Source: Otatea glauca
Taxonomy: Eukaryota > Streptophyta > Magnoliopsida > Poales > Poaceae
Direction of reading: 5' to 3'
Assembly: GCA_036346275.1 (NCBI GenBank)
Contig: CM070717.1
Coordinates: 10,227,178 to 10,291,177, forward strand
DNA length: 64,000 nt
Part shown: positions 36,806 to 49,820 of the stretch, in pieces
Layout of the letters: every line of letters begins with the position of its first letter
Numbering within the stretch: the first letter of the stretch is position 1
Notes under the pieces: generated by a model
What the model was told of the DNA's origin: nothing
Database searches by the model: none
What the model saw: the letters and a program-made list of their open reading frames with translations, nothing else
Made by a program: the position numbers and the translations under genes

Positions 36806-38175
36806 TGAAGAGGAACGCGGTATGCTACGCTAGCACAAAAAAAATCTACCGCGTAACCAGAAAGCTACTCGCAAGAAGGGGATCATAGATAAGATTACCA
36901 CTAGACGCGCAGTTGCGGAATCCTTCGCGCGTCGATGTAGTGGATCGTCCTCGCCGCAGTCGTTGCGTCGATGTAGTGGATCGTCCTCTCCTTGCCGTGG
37001 ATCGTCCTCCCACGCCGCAGTCACAGCAGCGTCACCGCAGTAGTCCACACGTCCAGAGATGGAACGCCGTGCGTCAGTGTGCAAGCACCTGGTCGCTCGG
37101 CAGGGACAGCGAGAGGAGTAGGCTAGTGTTTCGAGTGAATCACTCCTAAACTGTGGAAAGCACAACCTGCGCCCTCCCTCCTTCCCTCCTTATATAGCCA
37201 CGAGATGAAACCATAAACTAGGGCCCATCAGCGTGCTAAACCCACGAGGTTCATTAATTACGGATCCAATCCAAATTAATGCGTCCCAGCCCATTAAGTG
37301 TGTGACCCTGCAGGTTCACGTACGTTTGGACGTGGATTCGAAAACTCCTTTTCAATCCAATAGTTGGTAGTGGCTTCTTGCAAAGTATGCCAACTCCCAA
37401 ACATACTATGATCAAATCGGACAGAACCTATCAAAAGTACTCATGTAATAATCCCTTTGCCAAGTATATGAAGATTGATCTCAAGGCGAGAAGCATGTCA
37501 TCCTTTGATGATTCAATCCATCTCTCGTATGCGTGATATATTAATAAGTTGTGATTGACTCCTCAATCACGGCATGGCCATGCACTTCCTTAATCATATC
37601 ACATGAGTGGCCTGGTCATATATCTCCGTTTCATTGGAGTGGCAAATTCCATCTTGACTGCTCACTTCCCTCTGCACGTTTCATAGTAAACATGAAAGCT
37701 ACCTTTATAACTATCCGGTTAGGAAGTAGTGTTTGATAGCCCCAAGGAAAACTATTACACATGTAGGGAATATGACAATCTCAGGTCTAAGGATCATACA
37801 TCTACTAGGTATGAGATACACTGATGACACATAAGAATGAAACATTCTCTCAGTGTCCCATTGCGGGTCTATCTAACCCATGTTCTTCAACATGCGTCCA
37901 CAATGTATAGATGATATCTCCATAACCCATGATCTATGAAGCATGATCATCGATCACTACATGTGCTGATCTATTCATCGTTGTCCTATACGATGATATC
38001 CGATCAGAGATATTTATCGAATTACATCATTAAGTAAAGAGCTTCATAAGCAAGTCACATACTTGTTGATCAATACAATGATATACATTCATTGGACCAA
38101 TAATCATATTATTATTCATAAACATAGTCATGTTACAATCATCTAAATGATTGCCTCAAGGGCATAACACTAACA
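36806..38175 (-). repeat. copia-2 5' LTR
   Basis: Direct repeat of 29,877-31,247, near-identical; ends next to TSD ATTAC at 38,176. Confidence 0.93.
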
Positions 38176-38180
38176 ATTAC

Positions 38181-39407
38181 TTGCACAATACACATGTGCA
38201 ACATTGTAATCCCTGCGTTCCTGTGTTGAGGCAGATGTTTTACTGAAAACTACTTTGTTGCAACAATTCATTTGTCCAAGTGAGACATTTTAAAAACTAT
38301 CTCCAACATTGTATATCAATACTTGCGACAAATACATGAGTACAATTTCAACTATGTTGTCATGTTGCGTGCAATATTATTATTCTATGCTTGTTGCAAC
38401 TAAAGAGTATACTTGCTCCATGTTTTATAAATTCTTGCAACACTTGACAACGATGCTTACAACAATTACTTGGTACGATTGCAATGATAGAATACTGTTT
38501 GAAACATTTGAAATCAATACTTGCAACATTTAAAAGGTACTCTAACAACATGTAGTAATACTGTTTGCAACATGATGGCCCAAATCTTGCTGCAATTTAG
38601 ACGTCCGATTGCCACATGGTACAATGGTAGTGCAACATTATCGACCAATTATTGCACCATTTGAGAACTACAACTGTAACATGTCGTAATGGTACATGCA
38701 ACATTATCAACAATTCTTTCAACATTTTAACAATATATATGAAACATATTTACATGCTATCTACAACATTTGCCGATGTAGGCGCATGGTATAGCAAAAC
38801 CAACATTTGCTAGACGACTGACATAACAATGTCACTCCAACTTTGTATACGACGGTTTCAATTCCATGATATTTGTGATTCAGTTATAGGGAATCAATAG
38901 TTTCGCTTTAAGTTATTTTGATTTTTTTCTAATCATATTGGAATGAGAATTGAAACATTATCAAACAATACTTCAACATTTACTGATAACACTTGCAACG
39001 TAATCTGGGAGCACAGACTCTTGATCTACTGAATAGCACTTACAACATAATCTGGGAGCACAAGCTAATAATCTGGGAGCACAGGCATCACATAACAAAG
39101 TAAACAACTAAACCATACTATTTTCATAGGTGTATTCAAATTTAGCAACAGTACTGCGATGGCAGAAAAAACGATCAGTGTGTCACAACACAGCCACCCT
39201 CATAACACACATACTATCAAAGTTCTGCTTCAGCAGTAGTAATTACAAAAATTCATCATCTCATGAAACAAAAGTATAATTCCTACATCTTGCTTTCCTC
39301 ATGAAATCCTGTTACCCTAAACCCTAAGATGCAATAATATCAATCTTGATCTCCCCATGAAACAACATTATAATTCCTATGTCTGTCTTCAGATTGTGCA
39401 AATGAAC
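38181..39407. repeat. MULE non-coding segment rich in a GCAACAT motif
   Basis: Between the two convergent MULE genes. TGCAACAT, TTGCAACA and one-base variants recur roughly every 25-60 bp for about 830 bp (38,190-39,020). No gene is present; the frame at 38,309-38,533 is made of this repeat. Confidence 0.6.
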
Positions 39408-42250
39408 TTATTTATCCTTTCCCTCTGCTTCCTTGCCACCAAGCACAAAACTTGAATCAATTGCATTCAATGGTGACTTGATCAGCCTTGTTGCAAAAAC
39501 CTTGCGGTATTCAATGATGCTTTCCTGTAATTTTTTTGATAAAATGTAATTATTGTAGTGAACCATTCAAACAAAAAATAAATAAATAATTATTGCAACA
39601 ACAATGTAAGCATTTCAAGTATTGCATCGATGGTGTAATAATTGTTCGGAAACACCTTGTATGTTACAATTTTGATGAAAATGTACGTATTGCAGTATTG
39701 CACTCAACCATTAAAACTAAATAGACAGAAATTACCGGCAGAAATGCCTTCAGGGTCTTGCCATCCAAATTTTCCAGATATATCATAGTATACACCCCAC
39801 AATCAAACCTTGCAAACAAAACAAAGTAAAAAGATAGGCATCAAAATTATGCACATATTAGTTTTTGAATGTATTTAAATTGTATACACACGAAAAACGG
39901 TACATAATCCATTCACCCAAAACACATACAGATTAGATTGTTGTGGATACTCTGTTGGAGAGCAGTGCTGAAACTTTGATACATCTTTTTTCATTAAATT
40001 TGAGACCCTAAAAAGCTTGGTGAAGTTTTCAATCTGATGATAACAACAAACAAAAATGTTATTACAACAAAAAAATGAGCAAAATAAATAAAGATAACAT
40101 ATATAAATGTGCTAACCAGATTATTTGCTGATGAATATGCAGAAGAATCCTTTGGATTTTTGATTGAGTCAAAGAAGTTGATTTGACTATGCAACATGTT
40201 CACACATATGAGGATCCAGTGCTTTTTACTCACAATTGGAAAAAACAGCTACATTGAAAAATGGATTTATATGCGTTACAACTAAAATGATAAAACAAAC
40301 AATGAAATATAGTGTTTGCAACATAAATAAGTAGCATAAAAAAATACAAAAAAATACCAGATCCTTTTTAGTCAACTTGAACTTTTCATCAATCCTTTTC
40401 ATCTCTCTCATGCAAGATTATGGCATAAAATTCACAGGATCCATAATCAATTGACACTATTTTAAAAATGAAAAGAACCATATAAGCACAAAGTTGAAAC
40501 TGTTTATACATATATACGAGTATGCAACATGAAAATAATCAAAAAGATTACGAATTCTGACATAAACCATAATTATTTTACCGTAATAACAGGAGGGAAG
40601 GCAAATTTCTTTGGAGCAGTATTCTTTGATAGTTGTTTAATTGTATCCTCATTGAATTGCTCAACAAAAACCGTCATCAACTCATTGTCTACCTCCCCCC
40701 TTGGCTTTAATGAATTGTAAAAATGCTCATAAGAAATGTGAAATCCACCAAATCAACAAATATGGGGCTACAAAAAAAACAAAAAGCATTCAAATTACTG
40801 ATGTAACATTATGAGTGTAACAAATAATTAGTGCAACATTATGACTGAACGAAATGCGAAAGTTATAGCTGAACCCATATTGAAATACCTAAAGCAGCAT
40901 TACGATAAAAAAATTGCAACATTATGATTTAAACATGTTTAAATAACTAATGCATCATTATGAAATTACTCATGCAATATTTTTTAAAACAACTGCAACA
41001 TTTTGAAATACCCCTAAAACACTAAAAAATGAATGCGTTGACAATAAAGCCAATTAATACAGATCAGTAAACTGGGTGCAACACAAAAGTGTGAAAGTAC
41101 TGAAATACCAAACATAACATGAAAGTTTTAAAAAAAAAGTGCTCACGGTTCAACGCCCTTCTAGACTTCTTAACACATCTTCTGGATATATATTTGGCAT
41201 ATGTGTCCTCAGCCACAGGATCAACCTTGAGCTTCTTCAACTTGCTCCCATCATCTAATGCCTTTGCTGCCCTCTTCTTCCTAGCCTTTTTCTCGTGAGT
41301 GCTTGGCCCACTACTTACATCAGCACATATCTTGCTACTGAGCCCAACTGTATTACAACAACTATAAATAAGTGCCAGTCAAAATTAATGAAAAATATTC
41401 GAAGTTTATCTGGAGCTCAAAAAATTACCATTGCACCCTCAGGGTAACATTTATCTTTGGTAAACATTTCAGGATTTTATCACGTCATTTGGATCTTCCA
41501 AAAATTCAATAACAGAAGCTTGGAAAATATGGAAATTGTCATATCAGGATTTTTATAAAATAATTACTCAATATACTGACTTTAAAATTTTACAGAGACA
41601 TCCTTGACCTAGATATAACATCTCACCAAAGTTTCAAAAATAAATAATAAGGTTTCAACCTTTAAATAAATACAAATCTGAAATGGAAATCATGGTAGAT
41701 GTGCAGTGTCAGAATTTTTATAATTTAACCATGCGATATTTGAGTCTTAAATTTTTACTGAAGGTTAGAAACTACCAGGAGAGGCAGATAAAAAAGTTTC
41801 ACAAAATCACACACTGATTTGATAGCGATTTGAATGCTCACATGGAGCTGTCCAGCTGAAGCTTATCCCTTGACTCGATTTCTCTCACCGACATGTGGGG
41901 CCCGTCCCTTTTCCGTAACGGTTGCTTGAGGCAACGGAAAAACGTTTCTCTCGCTGCCAGTGGACCCCGGCCCCACTCATCACTCCCTGACTCCACAGCC
42001 TCCTTTCTTCTTCTTCGCTTCGCCGAGCCAGAGCTTGCGCTCTCCCGCGCCTTCGTCGCCATGCGCCCGACAAGCCGTGTAGCCACCCCGTCAACTGACG
42101 CCACGTCTACCCTCGGCATTCCCGCGCCATGCTTTGACCGCCCCACGTCGCCTCCTTGCCGGTGAGACGATTGCGCCATTCCACTGCGAAGCACCGAACC
42201 GAGCCGCCCTTTTCGCCTCCGTTCAAACCTCTGTGCCCCGCAAGTCTCGC

Positions 42251-42257
42251 TATAAAT
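42251..42257 (+). promoter_or_regulatory. TATA box of the 5' LTR
   Basis: TATAAAT between a GC-rich upstream part and a CT-rich leader (CTTTCCCTCTTCCTCTTC), a typical plant core promoter layout. The same box is at 52,110-52,116. Confidence 0.6.
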
Positions 42258-45200
42258 TGCGCCGAGCTCGCTCTTGAACCGCACCGTCTTTCCCTCTTCC
42301 TCTTCTTCATTTTTCCAAGCCAAAACGCCCGAAATTTCCCCCAAAACCGCCATGACCGAGAGCTTTGGAGTTTCAAGCCGGAAACAATTCGACCGAATAG
42401 GCAAACCAATCCCAAATTGCTTCCGGATATAGCTTCTATACCTTCTAGTGATCAAAACCCCTCACAAATACTTAAGCTTCTTCATACGAAATCAAGCCGC
42501 TGCGCCTTCTTCTCCAACTCCGGCCGCACGGTGGCGGAGCTCCCCGATCATCCTCCGCGCGAGTGAGATACCAAAATGGACTCCTTGTGACCCTTAGAAG
42601 CTAAAACGCTTACCCATTCGAGCTCTCGCACTTTGATTCTCACTCCCGGCCGTGCGCCATTGGCACCGCCGCCCCTTGCAGGTGTTGAGTCTCTCCGGTG
42701 ACTGCCGACCGACGCCAAGACTACCCCTAGCTGCGCCTCATCTCCTTGGAGCTCATTCCACCGGCGGAGCCCCCCCTCCGGCCATCCTTCGTAGCCGGCA
42801 AGCCGGAGAACCGAAAGCCTCTGTTCTCTCTCTCTGCACTTTGGGCCCCTCCTGTCAGTGGTGCAGAAGCAACTTCAGTGCATTCGGTAGAATACGCTTT
42901 CTCAGCTCTGAAAACGTATTTCCAGTTTTCAATTCAATTTCCAAAACCGAGCCACTTCAAACATTGATAACTTTTGAATCTTTAGTCCAAATGAAATGAA
43001 ACAAAATTATAAATTCATCTAAAATCTAGTGCTTTCAGAATATGCAATAACATTTTGAAAATGTCTACTAAATAAATTTGAAATTCAAATTTAAAGAAGA
43101 GGCTTAAATAAGTACTACATATTAAAAAGTTGTAAACAAACTTAAAAATGAATGGAACCAATTTTAGTGAAATAATCATGTTTCCAGGAGTTCAAATATA
43201 TAAAAATATTTAAATTTCATTAAAGTTTGAACTACTTGCTAATAAAGATTGTAATCAATATACTAGGAATTTAAATAAACATAATTTGAATAAAAGAAAT
43301 ATGGAATAAGTAAAATTGATTTCTAAATATTAGCATGACAGTAGAATACCTGAGTTTGCCAAAATAATTAAGAAATGAATTGGATTTGAACTATCTTTAA
43401 CAAATATCAAATAATCTGAGTATGAAATGTATATGCATATGCATATAGAATCAAATAGTCCATATAGAGATCAAATGAACACCAAAACAGTTTTGCTATA
43501 GTCCTAGTAGTACAAAGATTCCAGATATAAAATAATATTTAAAGTTTACTACATAAAACGGTAAAAGATTAATAGCCAAAGTATAAATACTTGTAAGATA
43601 GGAATAATTGTAACTTTCACAAATAAACTCTGAATCTGACGAAACCAAATCCTATAGCCCTGAAAAATAGTACTCTTACTGTTTATACAAAAAATACCTT
43701 ATGTTGTGCAAGGATGAAATAGGATCATGTTAAACCCTAATGATCGTTTATATAGAAAACATTTCGGATAAAAGCCAATTGTCGCGAAACAAACTTTAAA
43801 ATGCTATTAGAGTCATACCCTGTTAATGCCTGAAAAATGAGTAGATTATCTTGCATGGTGTAGTCGCTATCGCGTATCAAAAACTGAATCCTTAGCGAGT
43901 AGTTAATTGAGCCCTCAAGCTTTTTCGTCAACCCGTAGAACCCCTCGTCTAAATGGAAATATTATGGAAATCAGTTTAGAAATGATGTTTGGGATATGGT
44001 CTACCATATACCTAAAAAATATTTTATTTATAACTTACGTTTCAATTAAATCTTGCTAGCTAAATACCCCTAAAAAGTATGTTTGTCATAACTTTTAATG
44101 TCACATAAGCGTTTTCAACTAAGAAAATAATGTCTCATCCAAGAGCTAAAATGTATGAGATCAGCTTAGAAGTGTTATTCAAGGTATAGGTTATCTAATC
44201 CCGAAGAAATAATCTTATTTCGTCCTGTTTTGCATATAAACCCTAGTAGTCAAATAACCCTTGGTTTTATGTTTAATGAACTTTGCTATATTAAGATTAA
44301 GTGAACCTTGTAACAAAGAATTTATAATTAATATATTTGTATCACCAGAACCTTCTTAAAAATCATAAATAAATCTAATTAGCTAGCTATCAGTTATAAT
44401 TTATTTAGAACCTTTCATATGCAAATCACTTAAGTAATTAAGTATGTTTTGCGTAAACCTTAACTAGTGTTTTATTTCTTTTAATCCAAATAATTTTAGC
44501 ATCTATAATTCAAAATCTTAAATACTGGAATTCATAATTTTAGCCTCTTGAATTCGTAAATCAAGAATAGATAATCTGTTAAAAGAAACCGTGTTTTGTT
44601 TGTCATAAAAGCCATTAAGTATATAAATGTGTGTTTATCTAAATCATGAGATCTTGAAATCTTAAGTAATTCGAACTCTAAAGTGTTCCTGTTTTCTGCA
44701 ATGAATCTTTATTTGATTTTCTGTCTGTCTTCTTTTCATCCTTATTGAAGTCTTTTATTTGCTATATTTTCCGATCAACCGACGTGTAGAATCCGACGTC
44801 CCTTCCTCCGTCAGCCGTGATCGCGTCTTCGTCGTAAGCGATATATAAGCAAGGCAAGCACATCCTTTGACCATCTTGATCCCAGGATTTAATTTGCATT
44901 GTTTATTAAAATGTTTCATTCATACGTTTACTTTCAGTAAATTCGCAATTTTGTGGTAAAGGTAGTTATACCTGTTGTCTCATGAAACTTCCTTGATAAG
45001 TATGAATACGTGTACCTTGATAACCATAGATTGAGCTTAGACAATTACTTAATGTCATTGTGGGTATATGCAATTACTTCTATCCATGCTTAGCCATGCT
45101 TTTAGAACAAATGAGAATGATGATCAGATCAAAAGTTGTTTCTTAAGAAATGGAAAATATTGGAAATAAAGCTGTTGGTTATGGGTATTTTGATTAGAAA

Positions 45201-45626
45201 CCCAAAATAAAACTATGGTTGTGATGCGGGCGATTATTGGCAATAGCCAGAGGTGCAGAGGGATTTGCACGTAGTTAGGGTGGAGTATCGCCTATGTCGG
45301 ATTAAGGACCGAGCAATGGGACGCTATAGATCCAAGAATTTCGTACAACCACGAGGGCTTGTATGGGCGGGTCTTAGCCTATTAAGTTGTTTAGGTGTGG
45401 CTTTGCACCTAAGGAAGGCGGGAGAATTACACAGGCATTCCGGTTCGGTCTGTCTGTAGGGGGTCTACTTACCAATGTAACGGTGTACGCCTTGCCGTGG
45501 ACAGAAACGTGGTGTTGGGTGTGAGGTGAAAGGATCCACGTCTTGGGTGAGTGTTTCTGTTTTCATGGTGAGGGCCAAACGTCCCGGGCTGGTTCAAAGC
45601 CACATCTAGATAATGTAATAGCTCTG

Positions 45627-45772
45627 TATGATCTCCTTGCCGACACACCAAAGGAAGTGTGTTAATTGATCTGGAAATAGAGGTTGATCATTCCTTGTGG
45701 GTAAAGTTGTACACCTCTGCAGAGTGTAAATCTAATTAATTAGCCGCGTCCACGGTCAAGGACACTTGGTGA
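45627..45772 (+). repeat. Conserved LTR block shared by several LTR families
   Basis: About 145 bp containing GCCGACACACCAAAGGAAGT, GTGGGTAAAGT, ACCTCTGCAGAGTGTAAATC and TTAGCCGCGTCCACGGT. Counterparts at 4,714-4,857, 14,855-14,998 and 55,489-55,635, with a degenerate one at 2,178-2,250. Function unknown. Confidence 0.7.
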
Positions 45773-46433
45773 AGTCATTCCAATGTTAGAATGCTTTTGT
45801 ATTTCCAAAAATTGGGTTTGGTTTGGAACTTGTTTAGCAGCTTTTGCTTTATGTCAAAGGATCGACATTGATGGATTCCTTTTCTGGATTATTCGATATT
45901 CACGAAGGGTTGTGAATATTACTTATGCTTTACTTATTTCATATCAGTCAATCATGCTTTTATAAATTCCGCTTGCAAATAACTTGTTTTACAATGTAAA
46001 TTCTGCTTTATGCAAATTAACCGTAGTAGCCTCCTTTGGAATGGCCTGCATATATATAGGCTTTGCTCAAGTCTTGCGGAGTACGAAAGTACTCACCCTT
46101 GCTTATATGTGGTTTTTAGGTGGATAAGTTAGCGAAGCTTCGAGGATTCCTTTTCGTCGCAGGTTGCGGGATTTTCTTCATCGAATCTTTCTAGGGATTA
46201 TGCCTTGTCAGTTGCCTGTTGGTTTTGGATGGGCACACTACAAGACTTTGCTTCTTTTGCTGCTATATCTCTGAGTTGTAAGATTTTCTTTATGTAATAG
46301 CTTCCGCTTAATAATATTTGTTGTATGGTTGCGATTCCAATTGTTGTAAACATGTGAGTACTAGCTACTGATCCAGGGAATGGCACAGTAATCACATGGA
46401 GGTTCCTGTTCATCCAACGGGGTCTCACAGCAT

Positions 46434-46445
46434 TGGTATCAGAGC
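46434..46445 (+). other. Primer-binding site, initiator-Met tRNA type
   Basis: TGGTATCAGAGC, exact match to the common plant PBS, four bases after the LTR end. Confidence 0.92.
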
Positions 46446-47872
46446 TATGCTGACTGTAGGATAAACCCTAGATAGAATGGTCGTTAGCATTGGAATAAGT
46501 AATTTCAAAATCTTATTCTCAAAAGCTATTGTATTTGCAAAATGTAGGCTTTGCTATTCTCTCCTCATTCTTAAGTTCTTATTCTTACCACTACATTCAT
46601 TTTGATTTGCAAACAAATTCTTCCCTTTCCTTAAAGATAGTGTATCTTCGCAATTTGCTTCTGAAGATGTCCGAGATATGTCGCTATCTTGCTTGCGAAT
46701 GAAGACTACAAGTTCTACACCGACAATCTTATGGGAGCCAACAACGCTTCACTAATCTCGATAAAGCAGAAGTAGAACTCGAAGATCCTACTTCATGAAG
46801 GGATAATATCACCCAACAGTAAAATGCAGAAAATTAGAATGTGTTAGGATCCACCTTAAGATAAGAACCCTTACGCAAAGCATATCATTTTGCTTTAGAT
46901 ATATAAAGCAATTTCACTATGGTGTTTATAACTTGCTATTTGAAAATTTGTTTTTATTCTGTTTGTCAGGATTGATTTATGTGTGAGCTTAACCTTTAGG
47001 TTAAAGTTTCACAATAAGTTGTCCTTATACGGAAAACTTAACCCATAGGATAATTGGAAATCATAAGATAGCTCATCTTTTCTTTCTATAAGATTTCTTC
47101 CAAACTTATCTTTTCTTTTGTAGAACTTTTCATTTGTGTAAACCATTATGATTATTAACTTTTCTCAAAAACAAGCCTGATCAAGATTAGTAGTATAGTT
47201 ACCAGTACTACTGACTTCTGGAGACCACACCATTCATAAATAAACCAAGGCCAAGATACTATTAGGACCAACTTACCTAAGTCACTTTTGGCTAGTTAAA
47301 GTTTAATTTTTCCAATAGTAATTCTTAACCATTCACCTCATTACCTTGTCTAGATTATATACCATGAAAATGAACTAGAACCCGAGAAGTTCTATACTTC
47401 TAATTAGGAAACCTTGGAATGGTTGTCAAAAAAAATTCAAGAGTTTTGTTTTCCTAAAGGAAATACAAAAAAAAAAGAGCAGCATCAGTTGTATACATAC
47501 TCTTTCCTTTTATTGGATATTTCTTATACTCGATTCCTCTCTGTAGAATTTTCTTTCTTCACTTCTAGTTATTCTTTTAGAAGGAATTGTCTCCTTATGC
47601 TTAATAAAAAAACCACCGACAAATCTTTTTGAAAACAATTTTTGTAACAAATCAGTAAGTGTCGTGGCATCTACATCAACAACTTCGAGGGGATGGAGGT
47701 GGAAAAGTATCACAACCTTTGACTTCATAAAAACTTTGGACCATCGACACAGCAAGTGGTGCAAAGGTTAAAAGAAACTCATCGTCAAATAGCTTATTTT
47801 AAAAATAGTACTATCCAAATGACACATTATTATAACTGCGTAGTAAGCCTCTTGTGCAGAGATACATATGGT

Positions 47873-47936
<64 letters not shown>

Positions 47937-48614
47937 GAAGAAAAACATTAGATACCCCTCCCACATACTAAGTTGAACATATATATATTTATTGTATTAT
48001 TGCAATTTTGTTGTGAAACTTTTGTATTGCTTACGGGTTACTCTCGTAAATGTTAAACCATTTGGTTGGAATTTACGATGTGTCAACCCTTATTTAATAA
48101 GAAAATTTAATTAAGAATATTTTAAGGAATGAAATGTCGCCTTATGAACTAATAACTACCAAGTAACCAACCTTGAAAACAGTGTTTTAATGAATGAGAC
48201 ACTGCCTTATAAACTAACCAGCAATTACCTAATCCGTATATAGATTATTCTCAAAATAATATTTTAATGAACAGAATGATACTTTGTAAAATGGATAACT
48301 TTCATCTAACCATATCCTTCCAATTTCAATATCTTGAAGACACCTTCGAAACAATCCATTAACGCATCAACTACAATTAATGAGTAATAAGTTTTTCGGC
48401 CTCTATGATCAACCTTCGGCTCTTCCCAAATAATTCTAGTTGAGATGTACCCTTCCAGTCATCTCAAACATTATAACATACGGTGTACCTCTCCTTAAGT
48501 TAGCTTATTTGTGCTAGAGACTCCCAGTATAAGTTGCTAGCACTCCTCATTCACTTCGTGAAACCCAACAGAATTCCGTCAAAATAACTTTGTCCTAACA
48601 ATCATTGTTACAGG
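46446..48614 (+). other. LARD-like element 5' internal region, non-coding
   Basis: About 2.2 kb with no protein signature on either strand; includes an AT microsatellite. Short frames at 47,414 and 47,510 (reverse) overlap and look random. Confidence 0.55.
47876..47933. repeat. (AT)n microsatellite, 58 bp
   Basis: Uninterrupted alternating A and T. Confidence 0.97.
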
Positions 48615-49820
48615 ATGTCTGTGACAAGATCCCTCGGCAAAGTCTTGGAAAGTGAAGCCATGCTAAGCTTTCAGCCACCTAATGATAATCCTACCTTAGT
48701 CCAGCCAAATTCCCAACATCCAGTACAGAACAACCCCAACCTTGGTGCAATTCCCGTCAGAAAAGGAAATGGTTTGGATCAGAAATCTACTCCTACATCT
48801 CACTCGATACCTAAGCGATGCTCTTTGAAGTGTTGCCAACCCAGCCAATCTGAAGATCGTGCTTGCATTCGATGTGGAGAAATAGGACATACTGCTGATG
48901 AGCATGCAATCAATTGCTCAAGCTGTGAAGGAATTCATTCTCCTGGAAGATGTCCCGTGAGTAATATCACTTGTTACCTTTGTGAAGGTTAAGATCATTA
49001 CCCAGCTCAATGCCCCCTAAATCCAATAGTCACTGCCGCAATTCAACATCAGAAAGAGAAATTCCGAGCCTTAGTTGCCCAAGAATTAACAAATAAAAGA
49101 GAAACTACACAAGAAATGCCATTGGAAGAATTGAAAAAGCAGCATTTCAATCTTATCAATCACCAGCAAGGAAGCAGTAATTGGCCATCGCCAACAGCAT
49201 GCTTCTCGTGTGGTGAAGAAGGTCATTGGGCTAGGGAATACCCTAAACAGCAACAAGTTAAGATTCAGAAGGAGAACATCATGCAACGTGCAATTGTTTC
49301 CAAGAAAGCATCCCGAAAGAAACAAAAGTGCTACGTCCGTTACAAGAAGGGTCATATTGCTAAACAGTGCCCCCAAAGAGGACAAACATCTCATAGCACC
49401 ATGGTCATACCAGAAGTTACGTCAGTTAAGATTATAACTCCAAGAGCAGGAGGAACAAAATCTGAATCAGTTTGCCCGAAGAATCAATTAAAGAAGAGAC
49501 GCTTGAAGGAAGACACTTGTCCTAAAAAGAATTCTGCTCCATTCCATCCTCAATTTCAACCATCATTTGTTCATCCCTCCAACAACACCAGTGAACAACC
49601 ATCTGGAGTCCAAAACCAGGCAACTAATGTTACATGCTTTTACTGTCGTGAGCATGGGCATTATGCCAACAAGTGCCCAAGGAAGAAGAGAGATCAACTT
49701 CATTCTCAAGGCCAGCAATCCCCTATCTCCTCATTTACTCCAATTCAAAACATCAATCATGGTATACCTAACACAATGCCAGGTACATCTCAAATAAATA
49801 TAGTTTCTGTCAGAACTTAG
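48615..49820 (+). pseudogene. Multi-CCHC zinc-knuckle (gag-like) protein of the LARD-like element
   Basis: One reading frame of 402 codons with a single TAA at 48,990-48,992. Six knuckle-like units: CIRCGEIGHTADEH (last Cys replaced), CSSCEGIHSPGRC (one residue short), CYLC-EG-stop-DHYPAQC, CFSCGEEGHWAREY (last Cys replaced by Tyr), CYVRYKKGHIAKQC (second Cys replaced by Arg) and CFYCREHGHYANKC (complete CCHC). Lys-rich linkers separate them. The N-terminus has no gag matrix or capsid signature. CCHC knuckles bind single-stranded nucleic acid in gag proteins. The stop lies in a variable position of the third unit, so it is either a nonsense mutation or a readthrough site. I do not recognise a named family. 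Confidence 0.75.

Larger units (their letters stand above)
29877..38175 (-). mobile_element. Ty1/copia retrotransposon (copia-2), complete with TSD ATTAC
   Basis: LTRs of 1,371 and 1,370 bp (29,877-31,247; 36,806-38,175) differ at only a small number of sites by eye, so insertion is recent. ATTAC flanks both ends (29,872-29,876 and 38,176-38,180). On the minus strand the LTR starts TGTTAGTGTTATGCCC and ends CTCTTCA. The PBS follows the right LTR and a polypurine tract precedes the left one. Gag, integrase, RT and RNase H are in copia order. It sits about 30 bp downstream of the MULE transposase stop. Confidence 0.95.
41371..46429 (+). repeat. LARD-like element 5' LTR (5' truncated)
   Basis: Aligns with 51,230-56,292 over its whole length, mostly with sparse substitutions. 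A GC-rich segment (about 41,880-42,860) holds TATAAAT and open frames on both strands; the rest is AT-rich. The frames at 41,838-42,455 (minus) and 42,156-42,566 and 42,652-42,999 (plus) recur in the other LTR simply because the LTRs are duplicates. I see no protein family in them. Confidence 0.92.

Noticed and set aside
39900..39960. Loss of the catalytic Cys of the MULE peptidase
   Set aside because: The apparent loss came from reading through a donor; after splicing to 39,807 the FDCG motif follows directly.
41838..42566. Long open frames on both strands in the 5' LTR, also present at 51,784-52,461
   Set aside because: They recur because the LTRs are duplicates, overlap antisense in a GC-rich promoter region, differ at their ends between copies and show no domain.
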